A stretch of DNA of 20,408 bases from positions 1 to 20,408 of the forward strand of contig QHOD01000062.1 of NCBI GenBank assembly GCA_003218615.1, given 5' to 3'. Both the position numbers and the translations under genes were made by a program. This document shows positions 9,039 to 16,495 of this stretch, piece after piece (the stretch's first letter is position 1; every line of letters begins with the position of its first letter). A model generated the notes under the pieces. It was given only the letters and a program-made list of their open reading frames with translations, did not search any database and had not been told where the DNA came from. Source of the DNA: Verrucomicrobiota bacterium. Lineage in GTDB: Bacteria > Verrucomicrobiota > Verrucomicrobiia > Chthoniobacterales > UBA10450.

Positions 9039-9216
9039 ACGGCTCTTCGCGGCGCGGCCGTCGCACAAGTTCACCTCCGCAGTTTGGACAAACGGCGCTC
9101 ATTTGCTTAGCGCAACTCGCGCAATATGTGCATTCGTAACTGCAAATGTATGCTACTCCGCCCGGTGTAAGCATCGCTCCGCATTTTTCGCATGCTCTTT
9201 TCAACTCCAACGCCAT
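9010..9216 (-). CDS. DUF1272 small zinc-ribbon-like protein
   Basis: This 68-residue protein begins 'MALELKRACEKCG' and has four Cys pairs: CEKC, CSYEC, CASC and CPNC. That is the pattern of the DUF1272 family, in which Cys residues probably bind zinc. It ends with the typical basic 'GGELVRRPRREE' segment. The start at 9216 is chosen over longer in-frame starts for two reasons: the family begins 'MALEL', and a textbook Shine-Dalgarno (AAAGGAG) lies eight bases upstream. The molecular role of the family is unknown. It is transcribed convergently with the reductase gene, overlapping it by 29 bp, and divergently from the copper/kinase operon. Confidence 0.88.
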   Translation of the reverse strand: MALELKRACEKCGAMLTPGGVAYICSYECTYCASCAKQMSAVCPNCGGELVRRPRREEPSSSGVVAGA

Positions 9217-9294
9217 TTCTTTCTCCTTTCTATTTAAACGATTTCTCGAAACTCTCGCATCTCGAGCAGAAGATGCGCAACATCGCTGAACGGG
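9217..9294. promoter_or_regulatory. Divergent promoter region with a small inverted repeat
   Basis: This 78 bp gap must carry promoters for both the DUF1272 gene and the cupredoxin-kinase-porin-regulator operon. An inverted repeat GCATCT-N8-AGATGC lies at 9257-9276, about 19 bp before the operon's first ATG. It could be an operator, but six-base arms can occur by chance. Confidence 0.35.
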
Positions 9295-9963
9295 ATGGGT
9301 TACCATCTTATCTTCATCATCACGATGCGCAGACTTGCAGGGTTTACTACAGTCGCCGCGCTGCTTCCGATTTCAGTTCTGGCGCAAGCGACCGTCGAGG
9401 GACGCGTGGGACTGGCGAAATCGCATCCGGCGCCGGTCGTCGCCCAGCGCTACGAGATCGTTACACGTGGTGGCGTTCTCTCAACGCAGCCGCCTCTGGC
9501 CGTCGTTTATCTCGATGGCTCCTTTCGAAAACCGAGTTCCCAGCCGACGAAACAGATCGCGCAAAGAGACTTGGCTTTTGTTCCGCCGCTTCTGCCAGTG
9601 CAAGTCGGCACAAGAGTGGAATTCCCCAACCTCGACGATACGTATCACAGCATTTTTTCGTACTCACCAGCGAAACGGTTCGATCTGGGCCGTTATCGGC
9701 CGGAGGAGAGACCTATCCCGTCAGAGGTTTTTAATATCCCAGGGCTGGTGACTCTTCGCTGTGACATTCATGAGCACATGCGCGGGCTTATTCTTGTTCT
9801 CGACACGCGGTATTTTGTTGTGACGGAGGCCGACGGGAGATTTCGATTGAGCGGGCTTCCTTTCGGCCGTTACACCCTTAAAGCCTGGGTTGACAGCAAG
9901 ACCACGCGCGAGCAACCGGTGGAATTAAAGAGCGGCGTGACGTCGCATGTTGATTTCCCATGA
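9295..9963 (+). CDS. Periplasmic cupredoxin-like protein with C-terminal carboxypeptidase-regulatory-like domain
   Basis: A hydrophobic signal sequence ends near 'SVLAQA' (about residue 30). The middle looks like a cupredoxin (methylamine-utilisation/plastocyanin-like) domain with putative type-1 copper ligands: H118 in 'DDTYHSIF', then C156, H159 and M162 in 'LRCDIHEHMRG'. The last 50 residues ('VTEADGRFRLSGLPFGRYTLKAW') match a carboxypeptidase-regulatory-like Ig fold, usually a binding or adhesion module. The protein is therefore probably a periplasmic copper-binding or redox protein. An alternative ATG at 9325 (MRRLAGF) gives a more typical signal peptide, but neither start has a strong Shine-Dalgarno. 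The stop overlaps the kinase start (ATGA at 9960), which suggests a functional pairing with the sensor. Confidence 0.8.
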   Translation: MGYHLIFIITMRRLAGFTTVAALLPISVLAQATVEGRVGLAKSHPAPVVAQRYEIVTRGGVLSTQPPLAVVYLDGSFRKPSSQPTKQIAQRDLAFVPPLLPVQVGTRVEFPNLDDTYHSIFSYSPAKRFDLGRYRPEERPIPSEVFNIPGLVTLRCDIHEHMRGLILVLDTRYFVVTEADGRFRLSGLPFGRYTLKAWVDSKTTREQPVELKSGVTSHVDFP

Positions 9964-11750
9964 TCTCGTTGAGCGAAGCAAACCAGCGCAGTATCACACG
10001 TTTCCGCAGGAAGCTATCGACGGCGATGGTACTGGTGGTTTCGGCAATCACAATCCTTGCGTTGTATCTCGCACAACGCAACGCGACAGCGACTGCCGCA
10101 CATGATTTGCAGCAAAATTTTCAAACTGAGCTTTCGGGGCTGCATAAAGTACAGGAGCTACGTCATGCTGCCTTGGCGGAACGTTGTCGTGTGCTGGCGG
10201 AAAAGCCGCGGATCCATGCGGCTCTGGAAGACAATGCGCTCGATCTGCTTTATCCAAGCGCGAAGGATGAATTGCGTGATTTAATGGGCGGCGGGGAGCC
10301 ATCGCCGGAGCAAGCGGCCCCTTCTCTTCACGCAAAATTCTATCGTTTTCTGAATAGCACCGGCAAGGTTCTGTCGCCGACAAATCCAGCAGACGTCGGA
10401 GAACTGCACCCAGCGACGGAAGCACAACTCGCGTTCAAGAAACTGCCAGAGACCCAGCAAATTGGTTATGTTTGGGAACGCACTAATACCGGGGACGAGA
10501 TTATTGATGAAGTAGTGGGCGCGCCGATTTTTTCGACTGAAACAGGCGATGTGATTTCTGCTCTCGTCGTCGGTTTCGAGCCATTCGAGGTAGCCGGGAG
10601 AGGGGCCGGTGCGGGAATGAAAAGTGGTATCTGGGCAAATGGCCGCTTGCATTTGCCATCGCTTTCAAAGACCGGGCAAACTGCGCTGGGCAGCGACGTC
10701 ACAAAAAGAGTCACGAATTCCAATTCTGTGGAAAACAACTTTCTCGTCACGGTAAACGCTGCGCCGCAGCTCTTATTTTACAGGCGACTCAATCCCGGTT
10801 CGCTTTTTCCGCCGGCGTACGAGGTCTGCATTTACCCGCTCGCCGATTCGATGACGCAGTTGCATCGGCTTCGCTGGCAAATTGGTGGCGCGGGGATGTT
10901 GCTCTTGCTCGGCGGATTTGTGGCCAGCCACTTCGTGGCGCTTCGCTTCGCCATACCAGTTCAAAAGCTGGCGCTGGATTCGGAAAAGAATCGCGCAAAA
11001 CGCAGACGCGCTGACATCGCGCTCGTCTCGACGCGGAAGAAGTTGCAAAGATCGACAAGGTACTCAGCTGACGCTTCTCATCAGTTGAAAAGCCCAGTCA
11101 CGGTCCTGCGCGCCGGTCTGGAGGGATTACTGGCCCGCGATGATTTTAAACCTGAAATCTACGAGGAGCTCTCCGCGCTGCTACACCAGACTCATCGCTT
11201 GACCGGCGTGATCGAGGATTTGCTCCTGTTGGCGCGGATCGATGCGGGCCATCTTCAACTGGAGTCCCAGCCGGTGAATCTCAGCCGACTCATCGAGGAA
11301 TGGCTCGATGATCTTGGCGGCGCACTTCCCGATTTGCCTGAGTTGAAAATCGAAAAAAAAATCCCGCCCGACTTGTGCGTCGCCGGCGAAAAACAATACA
11401 CGTCTTTGATTGTGCAAAATCTTCTTGAGAACGCGCGCAAGTACAATCGGCCGGAGGGCCTAATCCGCGTGAAGGCACACAGAAATGGAAAAGAAATTGT
11501 GCTGACCATCGGCAACACGGGCCCGACCATCGCGCGGCATGCTCAGGTCCATGTCTTCGAGCGCTTTCATCGCGGCGGCACTGCCACAGACATTTCCGGG
11601 CATGGGCTTGGTTTGAATCTGGCGCGCGACCTCGCTCGTTTGCACGGCGGTGATTTGCGCCTGATCTCTTCGGAAAATGATTGGACTGAGTTTGAACTGC
11701 GTTTTGTCAGTTCGCTACAGATGGCGAACGGTCCTAGTCAGAACACATGA
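9960..11750 (+). CDS. Membrane sensor histidine kinase
   Basis: This 596-residue kinase has one transmembrane helix at about 20-38, a large extracytoplasmic sensor region (about 40-305) matching no domain I recognise, and a second helix at about 308-328. A dimerisation domain follows, with phosphoacceptor H374 in 'DASHQLKSPVTVLR'. The ATPase domain has N-box 'QNLLENARKYN' (486-496), F-box 'FERFHRG' (533-539) and G2-box 'GHGLGLNLA' (547-555). The G1 box reads 'IGNTGPTI' instead of D-x-G-x-G, so the Asp that contacts adenine is replaced by Asn. Such variants occur in active kinases, but nucleotide affinity may differ. It overlaps the genes on both sides by 4 bp. The likely partner is the OmpR-type regulator two genes downstream, and the co-translated cupredoxin may present the signal. 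Confidence 0.93.
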   Translation: MISLSEANQRSITRFRRKLSTAMVLVVSAITILALYLAQRNATATAAHDLQQNFQTELSGLHKVQELRHAALAERCRVLAEKPRIHAALEDNALDLLYPSAKDELRDLMGGGEPSPEQAAPSLHAKFYRFLNSTGKVLSPTNPADVGELHPATEAQLAFKKLPETQQIGYVWERTNTGDEIIDEVVGAPIFSTETGDVISALVVGFEPFEVAGRGAGAGMKSGIWANGRLHLPSLSKTGQTALGSDVTKRVTNSNSVENNFLVTVNAAPQLLFYRRLNPGSLFPPAYEVCIYPLADSMTQLHRLRWQIGGAGMLLLLGGFVASHFVALRFAIPVQKLALDSEKNRAKRRRADIALVSTRKKLQRSTRYSADASHQLKSPVTVLRAGLEGLLARDDFKPEIYEELSALLHQTHRLTGVIEDLLLLARIDAGHLQLESQPVNLSRLIEEWLDDLGGALPDLPELKIEKKIPPDLCVAGEKQYTSLIVQNLLENARKYNRPEGLIRVKAHRNGKEIVLTIGNTGPTIARHAQVHVFERFHRGGTATDISGHGLGLNLARDLARLHGGDLRLISSENDWTEFELRFVSSLQMANGPSQNT

Positions 11751-12967
11751 AGGTACTGCCGGCGCTCAGCGTTTGTCTGCTCGCCTGCACAGTACGCGGG
11801 TTTGACGCTGATGATTTTCTTGAGCGGCTCGATTCGACACTTACTCTCTCTGCGTTTCACGACGTTCTTCGCGCTCGATTGAGCGGCACAGTTGACCTTG
11901 AAGCGTACCATTTTCAACAGCCGGCGCCTGGCCTCATCGACAGCAAGATCGACAACCTCTTCAATCCGCGCCTGACACTCTTTCTCGACGCCCAAGCCGG
12001 ACCGCAGATTTATTTCTTTGCGCAGTCGCGGCTGGATCGTGGGTTCGACCCGAGTGCGCGCGGCGCGCAAGTGCGCCTCGATGAGTATGCACTTCGTTTT
12101 ACGCCCTGGGATGACCGCCGTTTCAATTTGCAGATCGGCAAGTTTGCCACGGTGGTGGGCAATTGGGTTAAGCGGCATTTGTCATGGGAAAACCCATTCA
12201 TTAACGCGCCGCTGGTTTACGAAAATATCACTCCGATAAGTGACAAGGCGGCGCCCGCGTCGCCGCTGGATTTCGTTCGCGAATTTGAGCCGGCAGACAA
12301 GTACCAATTTAATCCGGTAATTTGGGGTCCGAGTTATGCCAGCGGCATTTCCATCTCAGGGCGACTTGATAAATTTGATTACGCGGCCGAGATGAAAAAC
12401 AGCGCGCTGTCGTCGCGGCCAGAATCGTGGAGTCTCACCGAGGTTGGCTTCGATCATCCGACCTTTAGTGGACGTCTCGGGTTCCGGCCAAATGAAGCGT
12501 GGAGCTTTGGGGTGTCGGCCAGCGACGGCGCATATTTTCGGGCTGAGGCTGAGAGCACATTGCCGCGTGGCCGCGACATTGGCGATTATCGTGAGCTTGT
12601 TCTCGGGCAGGACATCAGCTTCGCCTGGCATCACTTGCAATTCTGGGCGGAATTCTACGAAGCGCGGTTCGAAGTCCCTCGCGTAGGCAACGCGGGCACA
12701 TTCGCTTACTATTTGGAAGCCAAATATAAATTCACACCGCAACTCTTTGGCGCTCTCCGTTGGAACGAGCAGCTCTTCGGCGATGTCCCCGATGGCGCGG
12801 GCGGTCACATTAGCTGGGGCCGGGATCTAGGCAGAATCGACGCAGCGCTCGGCTATCGTTTTACGCCGCACACGCAATTGAAACTTCAATATAGCTTTCA
12901 ACAGGAAACCACGGGCCAGAAGGACGACAACCATTTGGTCGCGGCCCAATTCACAATACGGTTTTAA
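11747..12967 (+). CDS. Outer-membrane beta-barrel (porin-like) protein
   Basis: This 406-residue protein starts with a short Sec signal peptide (about residues 1-18). Alternating hydrophobic/polar strands rich in aromatic residues follow ('YFFAQSRLDRGF', 'FNLQIGKFATVVGNWV', 'ISISGRLDKFDYAAEM', 'WHHLQFWAEFYEARF', 'IDAALGYRFTPHTQLKLQYSF'). It ends 'AAQFTIRF'; a C-terminal Phe is the usual Bam-recognised signature of outer-membrane barrels. It therefore probably forms an outer-membrane channel or barrel; the substrate is unknown. The start overlaps the kinase stop (ATGA), and the response regulator begins 23 bp after its end. A barrel gene inserted between a kinase and its regulator suggests it is part of the response or of sensing. 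Confidence 0.82.
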   Translation: MKVLPALSVCLLACTVRGFDADDFLERLDSTLTLSAFHDVLRARLSGTVDLEAYHFQQPAPGLIDSKIDNLFNPRLTLFLDAQAGPQIYFFAQSRLDRGFDPSARGAQVRLDEYALRFTPWDDRRFNLQIGKFATVVGNWVKRHLSWENPFINAPLVYENITPISDKAAPASPLDFVREFEPADKYQFNPVIWGPSYASGISISGRLDKFDYAAEMKNSALSSRPESWSLTEVGFDHPTFSGRLGFRPNEAWSFGVSASDGAYFRAEAESTLPRGRDIGDYRELVLGQDISFAWHHLQFWAEFYEARFEVPRVGNAGTFAYYLEAKYKFTPQLFGALRWNEQLFGDVPDGAGGHISWGRDLGRIDAALGYRFTPHTQLKLQYSFQQETTGQKDDNHLVAAQFTIRF

Positions 12968-12990
12968 GATAAGTCCTCTTTTGAAAATTC

Positions 12991-13656
12991 ATGCGCGTTC
13001 TTGTGGTTGAAGATGACGTTCGATTAGCCAGGCACATTGCTTCGGCGCTCACCGAGGCCGGGCACGATCCGATCGTCGTTCATGATGGCGAACGAGCCTT
13101 GGACAAAGCAACGGAGGCAGCGCTCGATTTGATCGTGCTGGATATTATTCTGCCAGGCATCGACGGGTTTGACGTCTTACGGCATTTGCGTTCACAACAT
13201 ATCGCCAGCCGCGTTCTGATGCTGACGGCTCGTGGCGAAGTGAAGGATCGCGTCGCCGGATTGCAACTCGGCGCAGATGATTATTTGCCAAAACCGTTTG
13301 CCATGCGGGAATTGGTGGCGCGCGTAAACGCGCTTGGGCGACGTTACCCGGAAGAACCGGCGGTCAAGCTTCACGTTGGCGATCTCACACTCGATTTGGC
13401 AAACCATGAAGTGCATCGCGCGTTGCGGCGAATTGAGTTGTCCGGACGCGAGTTGATGTTGCTGAAGGTGCTCATGCGGGAACCGGGCCGCGTGTTCACC
13501 CGCACCGAACTATGCGAACGTGTCTGGGAACATCAGCACGAATACGACACGAAGCTTGTAGAGGTTTTCATCGGGCGGTTGCGCAAAAAGATTGGAGATC
13601 CACCGCTGATTCACACAGTGCGCTACGTTGGCTATACGATTCACGAAGGGTCGTAA
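12991..13656 (+). CDS. OmpR-family response regulator
   Basis: This 221-residue regulator has a receiver domain with acidic pocket E7/D8/D9, phosphoacceptor D51 ('LIVLDIILPGIDGF'), T79 ('LMLTARG') and K101 ('DYLPKPF'). A winged-helix DNA-binding domain follows from about 125 to the end ('LTLDLANHEVHR...LSGRELMLLKVLM...VFTRTELCERVWE...VEVFIGRLRKKI...VRYVGYTI'). All residues needed for phosphorylation are present. It is the natural partner of the kinase encoded two genes upstream; the outer-membrane barrel lies between. OmpR-type proteins normally bind direct repeats. It is therefore not the obvious reader of the inverted repeats found downstream, though it lies just upstream of them. Confidence 0.95.
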   Translation: MRVLVVEDDVRLARHIASALTEAGHDPIVVHDGERALDKATEAALDLIVLDIILPGIDGFDVLRHLRSQHIASRVLMLTARGEVKDRVAGLQLGADDYLPKPFAMRELVARVNALGRRYPEEPAVKLHVGDLTLDLANHEVHRALRRIELSGRELMLLKVLMREPGRVFTRTELCERVWEHQHEYDTKLVEVFIGRLRKKIGDPPLIHTVRYVGYTIHEGS

Positions 13657-13745
13657 AACACGACGCATTGTCCCGGCGAGTTGCAGTCGGAAGCAAAAAT
13701 TCGGAAATAGAAGCGGCACGCTTACTCGGATTCCTGACAGTGCGC

Positions 13746-13767
13746 AAGGTAACAACTGCGTTACCTT
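13746..13767. promoter_or_regulatory. Shared inverted repeat, copy 1 (ferritin-like gene)
   Basis: AAGGTAAC and GTTACCTT form perfect eight-base arms around the six-base spacer AACTGC. The site ends 42 bp before the ATG at 13810. A second conserved block, TCGCTGCGATTCTA (13790-13803), lies between it and the start. The same arrangement precedes the next two genes, which is the main evidence that it is functional. Confidence 0.7.
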
Positions 13768-13809
13768 TCCGATAAGGCCCGCGACAAAGATCGCTGCGAT
13801 TCTACGGGC

Positions 13810-14991
13810 ATGAAAACAATAAGCGACCCTACAGCAAATGATTTTACTAACACCGAAAATCCTCCTCTAGAGAACAACGTCGAAAAGCAAGTTAAGCCTC
13901 GAAAACGCTCCATCAGTCGCCGTTCCTTTTTAGGAAAGTCACTCGCCGTCGGGGCAGGAACCGTCGGCGCGGGATTTTTTATCAATACTCGGACGGCAAG
14001 AGCGAGTAGCGGTCTCACACCGGGCGACGCAGCCCTGCTCCGATTTCCAGCGGCGCTAGAAAGACTCGAGGCCGACTTTTGGATCCAGTACAACGAACTC
14101 GGCGGAATCCCAGACACCGAGGTCCATAGCGGAACCGTGAATGCTAAATACAGGGATGCACTCGCGGTTCTTGATGAAGACATGGATCAGTACATCCATG
14201 ACAATACTGACGATGAGATTACTCATTTTAAGTTCCTGAACGCTTATCTGGTCTCCAAGGGAGCGGCTCCTGCAGACCTCAATTCGTTTCGTACTCTCCG
14301 GGGCAGCACCGCGGCGGGAGTTAATGGAGGGCTGATTGGAAAACGGCTTACAAACCTGACCCAGCTAACGCTGGATACCAGCTGGTGGACGCGCTACCGC
14401 GACGACAGCCATAACCCGGATCTCGATCCGACCTTCGTCTTCCCGCAGGCGGTCCCTTCTTTACACGTTGGGAAGCATACGGCAATTCCCAGGACGAATG
14501 CCGATACAACTGATCCGAATTTCTTGCAGGCGATCGCGAATACTGCGGCTTTCCACTTTCCAACCATTGAACAAGGTGGCAACAGCCTCTACCCCTCGCT
14601 GGCACAAAGGGCGACGGATGAGGAAGTGGTACGTATCCTGATTAGCATCGGGCCTACCGAGACCATGCATTTTCAGACTTGGTCGGACAAGGCGGGCAAT
14701 GCGCCACCGTTGAGTGCCACTGATCCCGTAACCGGTGTGTCGGTGACATTCCCGAATCTAGACGTGAGCAACCCGCTGCTGAAGAAGAACCTGATCATGC
14801 CAGAACCGTGTCCATTCCTTAGCCGAAGTCTCCCGATTGTTTCGATCATTCGACCGACTAAGACTGAGGGTGTTGCTAACGGCGCGCTGACATTCCTCAC
14901 GGACATGGGGCTTTTCATCGGCCAATCGCCAGCGTTCTTCGCGTACATGAAACAGCTGGCGGACGCAGCCGATGCGGCCCAGCGCCAATAA
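13810..14991 (+). CDS. Tat-exported ferritin-like domain protein
   Basis: This 393-residue protein has an unusually long polar N-terminus (about 36 residues) before a twin-arginine signal, SRRSFLGKS (37-45), and a hydrophobic segment ending near 'ARASS'. The mature part reads as a ferritin-like four-helix protein. Candidate diiron ligands are in 'RLEADFW' (E87), 'DDEITHF' (E136, H139), 'FPTIEQGG' (E254) and 'GPTETMHF' (E284, H287). Tat export fits a cofactor loaded before secretion. Related proteins are frequent in soil Acidobacteria and Verrucomicrobia; their function is not established, and protection against oxidative or desiccation stress is only a guess. It is preceded by copy 1 of the shared inverted repeat and appears monocistronic, with 191 bp to the next start. 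Confidence 0.87.
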   Translation: MKTISDPTANDFTNTENPPLENNVEKQVKPRKRSISRRSFLGKSLAVGAGTVGAGFFINTRTARASSGLTPGDAALLRFPAALERLEADFWIQYNELGGIPDTEVHSGTVNAKYRDALAVLDEDMDQYIHDNTDDEITHFKFLNAYLVSKGAAPADLNSFRTLRGSTAAGVNGGLIGKRLTNLTQLTLDTSWWTRYRDDSHNPDLDPTFVFPQAVPSLHVGKHTAIPRTNADTTDPNFLQAIANTAAFHFPTIEQGGNSLYPSLAQRATDEEVVRILISIGPTETMHFQTWSDKAGNAPPLSATDPVTGVSVTFPNLDVSNPLLKKNLIMPEPCPFLSRSLPIVSIIRPTKTEGVANGALTFLTDMGLFIGQSPAFFAYMKQLADAADAAQRQ

Positions 14992-14999
14992 TATTAGTA

Positions 15000-15019
15000 C
15001 GAACGATCCAATTCGTTCG
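15000..15019 (+). terminator. Weak inverted repeat after the ferritin-like gene
   Basis: CGAACG-N8-CGTTCG starts 8 bp after the stop codon. It could help end transcription, but no T-tract follows. Confidence 0.25.
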
Positions 15020-15119
15020 AGTTGGCAACCTGGATAGAGAGAAATTAAACGCGACAAAACCTCGCTAAAGAGGCTGCGATCCCGCTTACAGGGGAATGAA
15101 GTCTCCGCTCCAGACGTGC

Positions 15120-15141
15120 AAAGTAACAACGGCGTCACTTT
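15120..15141. promoter_or_regulatory. Shared inverted repeat, copy 2 (kelch gene)
   Basis: AAAGTAAC and GTCACTTT flank the six-base spacer AACGGC, with one mismatch between the arms. The site ends 41 bp before the ATG at 15183. The downstream block here is TCGTTGCGAATTT (15164-15176). Layout and distance match copies 1 and 3. Confidence 0.65.
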
Positions 15142-15182
15142 TTCGATGCGGCGTGTAGCGCGTCTCGTTGCGAATTTGCGGT

Positions 15183-16314
15183 ATGAAAACACACACACTG
15201 GTAACCAACAGAAAGTTCGGAGTGATTTACTCGCTCCTACCAGTTAGTTTATTTACCATCGGGCTGATAGTGATCTCAGCCATGCCAGCCTTGGCCGGCT
15301 CCGGCGGATTCAGCAGCACCGGGAAGCATGAACGTCGCGCGGGTTAACCACACAGCCACGCGGCTCGCCAACGGCGAGGTCCTCGTGACAGGAGGCTCCA
15401 ACGCCACAAGTGGCTATCTCGCCAGCGCCGAGCTGTACAACCCGGCGACGGGCAAGTGGACGCTTACGGGAAGCATGACTATCGCACGCACTGGCCACGA
15501 GGCAGTTCTGCTGCCGAACGGCAAAGTTCTCGTGGCGGGAGGTCTTCCAAACGCTTGTTGCGGGGCTCCGTCCCTTGCCAGTGCCGAGCTGTATAACCTA
15601 GCAACCGGTACCTGGACGGCGACCGGGAGCATGACCACCGGTCGCGAGTCGTTTGCCTTTACAGTACTCTCCAACGGAAAGGTGCTCGCGGCGGGAGGCT
15701 TCGACAACGGGGCCTTGTCCAGTGCGGAGTTGTATAACCCGGCGACGGGAAGCTGGACCGCGACCGGCACCATGACGGGTAGCGCCGGTGCCGCCGTCCT
15801 GCTTCAGAATGGCGACGTGTTCGATTCGAACGACAGTCTATACAACCCCTCGACCGGCACCTGGACCGCCACCGCCCGGGACCCCATCCCGAGCGGACTC
15901 CTTGCGCTGCTCCCGAATGGGGACGTTTTCGCTAGGGGCGGCATACAAGGCAATAGCATATACCACCCCTCTACAGACCAGTGGACCACCTTCGCCCCGC
16001 CGCCGTGTACAACGAACAGCCAAAATTGCGAGAGTGCCGGTGCGCTGCTTAATACTGGCAAGGTCCTGGTCGCGGGCGGCGTTACCTACGTGAATGCGCA
16101 ACCCTATCCTATTGAGGAGACCAATGGATTAGCCGCGCTTTTCGACACTTCGACCCTGACTTGGACAACCACCGGGAGTATGAATAAGTCGCGCCTCGGA
16201 GAAACCATGGCGATACTGTCGAATGGGCAGGCGCTAGTCGCTGGCGGCCAGACGTTCGACAAACACTTGGGGCACCTTATAGAGATTGCCAGCGCCGAAC
16301 TCTACACGCCGTAA
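15183..16314 (+). pseudogene. Exported seven-repeat kelch-type beta-propeller, split by a +1 frameshift
   Basis: The true start is the ATG at 15183 (MKTHTLV), which encodes a signal peptide ending 'SAMPALA', followed by 'GSGGFSSTG'. That frame hits TAA at 15345-15347 after 54 residues. The propeller continues in the next frame from 15325, and its first in-frame ATG (15328) lies inside the first repeat, so it is not a credible start. At the junction the DNA has accgggAAgcatg, while the equivalent position in a later repeat (about 15624) has accgggAgcatg. Removing one A joins signal peptide and propeller exactly as 'SSTGSMNVAR'. About seven repeats follow, each roughly 'GSM..AR..H.A..L.NGKVLVAGG...ASAELYNPATG.WT'. 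Kelch propellers bind protein or carbohydrate. Copy 2 of the shared inverted repeat precedes it. It is either a recent frameshift or a sequence error. Confidence 0.85.
15321..15327 (+). other. Probable one-base insertion in the kelch gene
   Basis: Seven bases, gggaagc, stand where the repeat register predicts six (gggagc). The extra A at 15324/15325 alone explains the frame change between the secretion signal and the propeller. Confidence 0.8.
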
Positions 16315-16430
16315 AGGTTTCGCACCAAACACCGCTATTTCCGATAGTGTTGCCATAAGCGATGAAATGGGCGGGCGGAAATCCGCAAAGTCGGAAAAGA
16401 CTCGACTTCTTTAAGAAACGTGTGGGCTTG

Positions 16431-16466
16431 CCCCACAAAAGTAACAACATTGTTACTTTTGTGGGG
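16431..16466. promoter_or_regulatory. Shared inverted repeat, copy 3, extended to a 36-bp palindrome
   Basis: Two perfect 17-base arms (16431-16447 and 16450-16466) are separated by only CA. The core AAAGTAAC-N6-GTTACTTT (16438-16459) matches copies 1 and 2; the outer CCCCAC/GTGGGG pairs are unique to this copy. The core ends 42 bp before the ATG at 16502. The downstream block TCGCTCCGATTCTA (16482-16495) is nearly the same as in copy 1. As RNA it would form a very stable hairpin. It could also end transcription of the kelch gene, but no T-tract follows. Confidence 0.75.
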
Positions 16467-16495
16467 CGACACACGACCGAAGTCGCTCCGATTCT

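Noticed and set aside
12991..13656. OmpR-type regulator as reader of the shared inverted repeats
   Set aside because: It is adjacent, but this family normally binds direct repeats; the sequence gives no direct support, so it is not claimed.
15328..16314. Kelch protein starting at the ATG at 15328
   Set aside because: That ATG is the Met of the repeat motif 'GSMNVAR'. A signal peptide, shared operator and MKT start lie upstream in another frame.
13746..16466. Inverted repeats read as a degenerate CRISPR array
   Set aside because: Copies are over 1 kb apart with genes between them and each sits before a start codon.
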